Both the position numbers and the translations under genes were made by a program. The notes under the pieces are model-generated. The model was not told where the DNA came from and did not search any database. It worked only from the letters and a program-made list of their open reading frames with translations. 64,000 nucleotides of DNA from Achatina immaculata (taxonomy: Eukaryota; Mollusca; Gastropoda; Stylommatophora; Achatinidae): assembly GCA_009760885.1 (NCBI GenBank), contig CM019701.1:13103963-13167962 (forward strand). Reading direction: 5' to 3'. The first letter of the stretch is position 1. Every line of letters starts with the position of its first letter. Shown in pieces: positions 57,258 to 64,000 of the stretch.

Positions 57258-57556
57258 TATTTTATAAAGGTTCCTTTTTGACTGAGCTTCTGTGGAGGAT
57301 AAATAAGGGACTTTGTTTTAGACCAAATTGTGACAAATATCTTTGTTCCTTATAGAAGAGTGGATAATATAACGCTATAGAGTAACGCTCAAATGTCATA
57401 CTACAAGCCCAGCAAGAACAGAAAGTCAGTATGGAACTAGAGTAGACAGTTACTATATATCAAAATAGTGGGAGAGTCCGTCCAAGCAAGAGACTGAGAT
57501 AAGATATACAGAGATTTGATACATTCCTTTAGATGAAGGAAACCATGGAGCTCTAT
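57258..57556. repeat. Shared segment, right part
   Basis: Matches 34991-35288 with a few base changes. No gene supported. Confidence 0.7.
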
Positions 57557-57955
57557 CTAAACGCCTATTTGTTCTCTCAACAGTGAGAGGTACATGAGGA
57601 AGGAGATGAGACACACAAGGAGAAGAATCGAAATAATTTCACGTACAAGAACTTCAGAATATTCGAGAGGACATTTTAGTTCTGTGACGTTCATATTTTT
57701 ATGTTTTAGATTTTCTCTTCTATATATAAGACCAGTACATAACAAAATGAACTGAAGACGGGATGTTTGTCCGTATATGTCTGTGTTGCGTGTAAAATCC
57801 ACTGTACGCCTCAGTTATGTTCTTGCATGGCTTATAGTTTCTTCAGATGAGAATAAACTGACTGTAAACAAAATTAAGTCATTATTCGTATTCGTATTCA
57901 ATAAATGTACTATATTATCTTTCAATAGATAGATTTTGAAGTAAAATAACATACC
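57557..57955 (-). other. Putative spliced unit, type C, copy 2
   Basis: Donor AGCAG|GTATGT (intron start 57954), acceptor TTTTGTTTACAG ending at 57862, intron 93 nt. The phase-1 join continues VSLFSSEETISHART to a stop at 57815. Beyond it, 57802-57557 repeats the 81-codon hydrophobic-helix frame of 35289-35534 almost unchanged. Both copies lie in one recent duplication, so their agreement does not show selection. Confidence 0.33.
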
Positions 57956-58106
57956 TGCTACTGCACGTTCTGAAAAGATAATGAATGAACATTAATGAAT
58001 GCGGAATAACCAGAATAAATGAAAATTCCTTCCTTGAAGATTCCAGCTTGAGGAGATGGCATAAAATATATATGAAGTGCCCTATCTTTTTCAAATACTA
58101 AAATTT

Positions 58107-58240
58107 GTCAAAACGTAGGACTTAAATTTGTCAACATGTGAGACTTAAATTTGTCAAAATGTGAGACTTAAACTTGTCAAAATATAGGACTTAAATTTGT
58201 CAAAATATGGGACTTAAATCTGTCAAAATGTGGGACTTAA
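58107..58240. repeat. 23-bp minisatellite, about 6 copies
   Basis: Unit gacttaaatttgtcaaaatg plus tga, with small variation. It sits between the type-C block and the LINE at 58275. Confidence 0.9.
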
Positions 58241-58274
58241 ATTCCTTGAATTTAAAATTTAAAAGTTCATACTT

Positions 58275-58893
58275 GAACCAGGATGGTGACACTAGAAAGG
58301 AAGTTAGGATCAGAATTCCACAAGCAGCATCAATCTTCAAGAATCTTGAGAACATATGGAATTCAAAGTTATAAGCACAAAAACCAAGTTAAGACTATTC
58401 AATTCAAATGTAATATCCACCCTCATTTATGCATGCGAAAGCTGGAAAACAACTAAAGAAATAGAAAAGAAATTAGACTCTTTTGAAAACAAATGCTTAA
58501 GGAAAATACTCGCCATCAAGTGGAATGAATTCAAGAACAATGCAGAGATAAGACAGATGACTGAACAACAACCAGTCTCATGGGTGATCAGGAAAAGGAG
58601 ATGGACATATGTTGGTCACTTGATGAGAAGAAATGATCAGAGAATCCCAAAACAAGCTATCAAGTGGAACACAACAGGCCGAATAAAAAGAGGCAGACCG
58701 CGTGAAACTCTGAAGAGGACATTATTAAGAGAGGCCAAATTAACAGGTATAAAATCCTTTGATGAGGTTGAAAGACTCGCCGAAGACAGGAAAAATTGGC
58801 GAACTACTTTGCGAGCCCTATGTGACGTTTAACGGCACGGGAAGGATATAAGATAAGGTATAAGATAAGATATAAGATAAGATATAAGATAAG
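58275..58893 (+). pseudogene. LINE family 4, 3' fragment
   Basis: 158 open codons (58356-58832) give the C-terminal region (STLIYACESWKT to TLRALCDV), with one base lost just upstream. The 3' end has an expanded tail of five ATAAGAT-like units (58845-58893). 5'-truncated. Confidence 0.92.
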
Positions 58894-59037
58894 AATACTT
58901 GAACACCCAAGACGATCATACGCTTAGATGTTTTATTCATTTATTTTACTAATTAAACGAGAATCTTACTTTAATATAACTCTCTTCAGAGAGAAAATTT
59001 AAAATATAATAATTCAATAGACAGGCAGGCAAGCAGG
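58894..59037. other. AT-rich spacer, nothing recognised
   Basis: About 140 bp without module text, ending in caggcaggcaagcaggcag before the tetranucleotide repeat. Confidence 0.6.
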
Positions 59038-59257
<220 letters not shown>

Positions 59258-59326
59258 CTGACTTTCACACTAGTGAAACTTTTAACTTAATGGAAAACGA
59301 AAGGAACAATCGAATCAAGTACTAAC

Positions 59327-61167
59327 TACGTGTGCAGAAACCTTATGTCAAAACAAATTTCGAAGATTTAAGGAACAGTGTAATAATGAATGTATGTGAA
59401 CTTTGCATGTGAGCTAAGCAAATGAGACAGAATCTGTCAATCTAATGAATTAATATACACAGAAAGGTACATACTTCGTTCTGTATTGTCCGTAGTGAAA
59501 CAGCAAAATAATTAAATCATATCAGGGCGGAAAAGAGCAGTAAAAACGTTATTCTTTCACAGAGTAACACGTATAAGTTTGTTTATTTAAATTTATACAA
59601 AAACTTATTAATATTTATAATACAGGTGGTAGGAAACAGAAGAGAGTTCACCCACGCAAGATGTGGGCGGGGAAAATTATTGCAACTTTATACGTCCCGT
59701 TATTTGATGTAAAGGCCCAGCCCTTTCAAACAGTGAAAATTAAGACAAGGCAAGACAAGGCAAGGCGGGACATTCTCTAAACGCCGTGGTTATCGCGTTA
59801 TGTACATCTGCACTGCATGTAACGTTCACTAGACACATTATTTATCAACGTCCAGTTCAGCGCACACCCCATTCTACTCGTTCATTCATTACAAGCGTTC
59901 TTCTGCTGAGACTTTAATTTCATTATTTAACTGCATATGGAACTATTGAAAGTCATTATCAATTCTCTTATATAAGATTTTACTAACAACAACAGACCAG
60001 CCGATGGTTGAGGATCGATCTATCTAATCTATCTTTTTGTACAAATAATAATAATAATAATAATACAGGAAACAACAATATATAAGATAAGGTTTATCTT
60101 CCTTAAAGCATTTTTCTGACTCTAGTTTGATGATCAAGGTGAAATATCAATTATTTTGTATAAGGAAAATCATAAATAAGCAATTTATCCTCCATACACA
60201 ATCTACCTACACAGACACACAGACGCAAAGATACATCGCACACATACTTACAGACATACAGGCACATAGATACACGACATAAAGACACATCGCACACATA
60301 CTTACAGACATACAGGCACATAGATACACGACATAAAGACACATCGCACACATACTTACAGACACACAGGAACATAGATACAAAGACACATCGCAGACAA
60401 ATAGGAACATAGACACTTAGCCAAATCGCACATAGACACACAGGTACACAGACAAACAGACGCTCAGGTACACAGATACACAAACACACAGACAAACAGG
60501 CACACAGACACATAGGCACTCAGGCACACAGACATACAGGCACACAGACACACAGACAAACAGACACACAGGCACACAGACATAAAGACAAACAGACACA
60601 CAGGCACACAGACGTACAGGCACATAGACAACTGGCACACAGACATACAAGCACACAGACATACAAGTACACAGACACATTGGCACTCAGGCACACAGAC
60701 ATACAGGTAAACAGGCACATAGGCACTTAGAATCACAGACATATAGGCACACAGACACATTGCCACTCAAGCATACAGACATATAGGCACACAGATACAT
60801 AGGCACTCAGCCACACAGACATACAGGCACACAAATATACAGGCACACAGACATATAGGCACACAGACACATAGGCATTCAGCCACACAGACATACAGGC
60901 ACACAGACACATAGGCACTCAGCCACACAGACATACAGCTACATAAACATATAGGCACACAGACACGTTGGCACTCAGGCACACAGACATGCAGGCACAC
61001 AGACACATAGGCACTCAGGCACACAGACATACAGACACATAAGCACTCAGGCACCACAGACATACAAATACATAGACACTCAGGCACACAGACATATAGA
61101 CACATAGGCACATAGACGTACAGACACATAGGCACTCAGGCACACAAACATACAGACACATAGGCAC
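59327..61167. repeat. 1.84-kb tandem duplication, copy 1
   Basis: Begins tacgtgtgcagaaacc; contains a diverged module c (59460-60010; exon-1 donor lost, CGAAGTATGT) and then satellite from about 60200. The partner is 61168-63003. Confidence 0.9.
60200..61160. repeat. Degenerate 16-bp-type satellite (acagacatacaggcac family)
   Basis: Irregular tandem array of 16-18-bp units rich in acagac and aggcac. It follows the same seed text as 29680 and 44560 (ctacacagacacacag). The cysteine-rich minus-strand frames are artefacts. Confidence 0.92.
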
Positions 61168-63003
61168 TACGTGTGCAGAAACCTTATGTCAAAACAAATT
61201 TCGAAGATTTAAGGAACAGGTAATAATGAATGTATGAACTTTGCATGTGAGCTAAGCAAATGAGAGAATCTGTCAATCTAATGAATTAATATACACAGAA
61301 AGGTACATACTTCGTTCTGTATTGTCCGTAGTGAAACAGCAAAATAATTAAATATATCAGGGCAGGAGGAAAAGAGCAGTAAAAAACGTTATTCTTTCAC
61401 AGAGTAACACGTATAAGTTTGTTTATTTAAATTTATACAAAAACTTATTAATTTTATAATACAGGTGGTAGGAAACAGAAGAGAGTTCACCCACGCAAGA
61501 TGTGGGCGGGGGAAAATTATTGCAACTTTATACGTCCGTTATTTGATGTAAAGGCCCAGCCCTTTCAAACAGTGAAATTAAGACAAGGCAAGACAAGGCA
61601 AGGCGGGACATTCTCTAAACGCCGTGGTTATCGCGTTATGTACATCTGCACTGCATGTAACGTTCACTAGACATTTTTATCAACGTCCAGTTCAGCGCAC
61701 ACCCCATTCTACTCGTTCATTCATTACAAGCGTTCTTCTGCTGAGACTTTAATTTCATTATTTAACTGCATATGGAACTATTGAAAGTCATTATCAATTC
61801 TCTTATATAAGATTTTACTAACAACAACAGACCAGCCGATGGTTGAGGATCGATCTATCTAATCTATCTTTTTGTACAAATAATAATAATAATAATAATA
61901 CAGGAAACAACAATATATAAGATAAGGTTTATCTTCCTTAAAGCATTTTTCTGACTCTAGTTTGATGATCAAGGTGAAATATCAATTATTTTGTATAAGG
62001 AAAATCATAAATAAGCAATTTATCCTCCATACACAATCTACCTACACAGACACACAGACGCAAAGATACATCGCACACATACTTACAGACATACAGGCAC
62101 ATAGATACACGACATAAAGACACATCGCACACATACTTACAGACATACAGGCACATAGATACACGACATAAAGACACATCGCACACATACTTACAGACAC
62201 ACAGGAACATAGATACAAAGACACATCGCAGACAAATAGGAACATAGACACTTAGCCAAATCGCACATAGACACACAGGTACACAGACAAACAGACGCTC
62301 AGGTACACAGATACACAAACACACAGACAAACAGGCACACAGACAAACAGGCATTCAGGCACATATACACACAGACACACAGACACACAGACAAACAGAC
62401 ACACAGGCACACAGACATAAAGACAAACAGACACACAGGCACACAGACGTACAGGCACATAGACAACTGGCACACAGACATACAAGCACACAGACATACA
62501 AGTACACAGACACATTGGCACTCAGGCACACAGACATACAGGTAAACAGGCACATAGGCACTTAGAATCACAGACATATAGGCACACAGACACATTGCCA
62601 CTCAAGCATACAGACATATAGGCACACAGATACATAGGCACTCAGCCACACAGACATACAGGCACACAAATATACAGGCACACAGACATATAGGCACACA
62701 GACACATAGGCATTCAGCCACACAGACATACAGGCACACAGACACATAGGCACTCAGCCACACAGACATACAGCTACATAAACATATAGGCACACAGACA
62801 CGTTGGCACTCAGGCACACAGACATGCAGGCACACAGACACATAGGCACTCAGGCACACAGACATACAGACACATAAGCACTCAGGCACCACAGACATAC
62901 AAATACATAGACACTCAGGCACACAGACATATAGACACATAGGCACATAGACGTACAGACACATAGGCACTCAGGCACACAAACATACAGACACATAGGC
63001 ACT
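61168..63003. repeat. 1.84-kb tandem duplication, copy 2
   Basis: Matches copy 1. Up to about 61700 the copies differ mainly by 1-5-base indels, many in short runs; after that they are nearly identical, with one changed stretch near 62340-62380. See the finding on a possible assembly error. Confidence 0.9.
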
Positions 63004-64000
63004 CAGGCACACAGACACACAGACACATAAGGCACTCAGGCATACAGACACATAGGCACTCAGGCATACAGACATACAGGCACACAGACAAATAGGCACT
63101 CAGACACACAGACACACTGGCACACAGCCACACAGACATATAGGCACACAGACATATAGGCACACCTACATATAGGCACACAGACATATAGGCACACAGA
63201 CATATAGGCACACAGACATATAGGCCACAGACATATAGGCACACAGACATATAGGCACACAGACATATAGGCACACCTACATATAGGCACACAGACATAT
63301 AGGCACACAGACATATAGGCACATAGACATATAGGCACACAGACATATAGGCACACAGACATATAGGCACACAGACATATAGGCACATAGACATATAGGC
63401 ACACAGACATATAGGCACACAGACATATAGGCACATAGACATATAGGCACACCTACATATAGGCACATAGACATATAGGCACATAGACATATAGGCACAC
63501 CTACATATAGGCACACAGACATATAGGCACACAGACATATAGGCACACAGACATATAGGCACACAGACATATAGGCACATAGGCATACAGGCACATAGAC
63601 ATATAGGCACACCTACATATAGGCACACAGACATATAGGCACACAGATATATAGGCACACAGACATATAGGCACATAGACATATAGGCACAACTACATAT
63701 AGGCACACAGACATATAGGCACATAGACATATAGGCACACCTACATATAGGCACACAGACATATAGGCACATAGACATATAGGCACACCTACATATAGGC
63801 ACACAGACATATAGGCACACAAACATATAGGCACACCTACATATAGGCACATAGACATATAGGCACATAGACATATAGGCACACAGACATATAGGCACAC
63901 AGACATATAGGCACATAGACATATAGGCACACCTACATATAGGCACATAGACATATAGGCACACAGACATATAACACATAGACATATAGCCACATAGACA
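63004..64000. repeat. 16-bp satellite, homogeneous, running off the window end
   Basis: Unit acatataggcacacag, about 60 copies, with interspersed variants (cctacatat, atagacatat) that alternate in a higher-order pattern. A 356-codon minus-strand frame (63985-62915) has a 16-residue period because 48 nt equals three units; it is not a gene. Confidence 0.96.

Noticed and set aside
60151..63993. Long cysteine- and tyrosine-rich ORFs up to 356 codons
   Set aside because: Products of the 16-bp satellite; period 48 nt gives a 16-residue repeat in every frame without a stop.

Overview
This is a eukaryotic, AT-rich, repeat-dense window. I found no intact cellular gene, no rRNA or tRNA gene, no CRISPR array and no bacterial gene structure. 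The mix of many non-LTR (LINE) families, a Penelope-like element, a tRNA-derived SINE and a mariner remnant suggests a large invertebrate genome. A mollusc, probably a cephalopod, is my best guess, but no host gene proves it.

The backbone of about 1-58 kb is an array of diverged copies of one composite unit. The same modules recur in the same order and orientation. In plus-strand order they are: (A) a roughly 300-bp block; (c) a roughly 600-1000-bp block; sometimes a SINE; (e) a block with a CRE-like TGACGTCA; (f) a pyrimidine-rich then AT-rich block; a second short block with a minus-strand splice donor; and a (TA)n tract. Positions 1-9.4 kb and 13.08-22.8 kb are near-identical copies of one array segment, and a 100-N scaffold gap lies in the second copy.

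Read on the minus strand, the units carry repeated splice signals. A donor AG|GTATGT ends a short hydrophobic reading frame. In six complete units it is followed 209-344 nt later by an acceptor (T-rich, then ACAG) in module A. Joining the two keeps a phase-1 frame in all six copies. In five of them it gives a 32-33-residue product that stops at the same place, with AATAAA-like signals downstream. This may be a multicopy small-peptide or short-transcript gene family, or decaying exons of a larger duplicated gene.

Transposons are inserted throughout: at least six LINE families (several with target-site duplications and a family-specific microsatellite tail), a 5'-truncated Penelope-like element nested inside a LINE, a chimeric LINE ORF, a foldback inverted repeat at 31.7-34.1 kb that contains a 17-bp minisatellite and another LINE, and a mariner transposase fragment. 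Two 30-bp minisatellites (34.3 and 55.9 kb) grew from a sequence that is single-copy in the other units.

From 58.9 kb to the end the window is mostly simple-sequence and 16-17-bp satellite DNA. It includes a 1.84-kb tandem duplication whose two copies differ mainly by small indels, which may be an assembly artefact. Long open frames in the satellites follow from repeat periodicity and are not genes.
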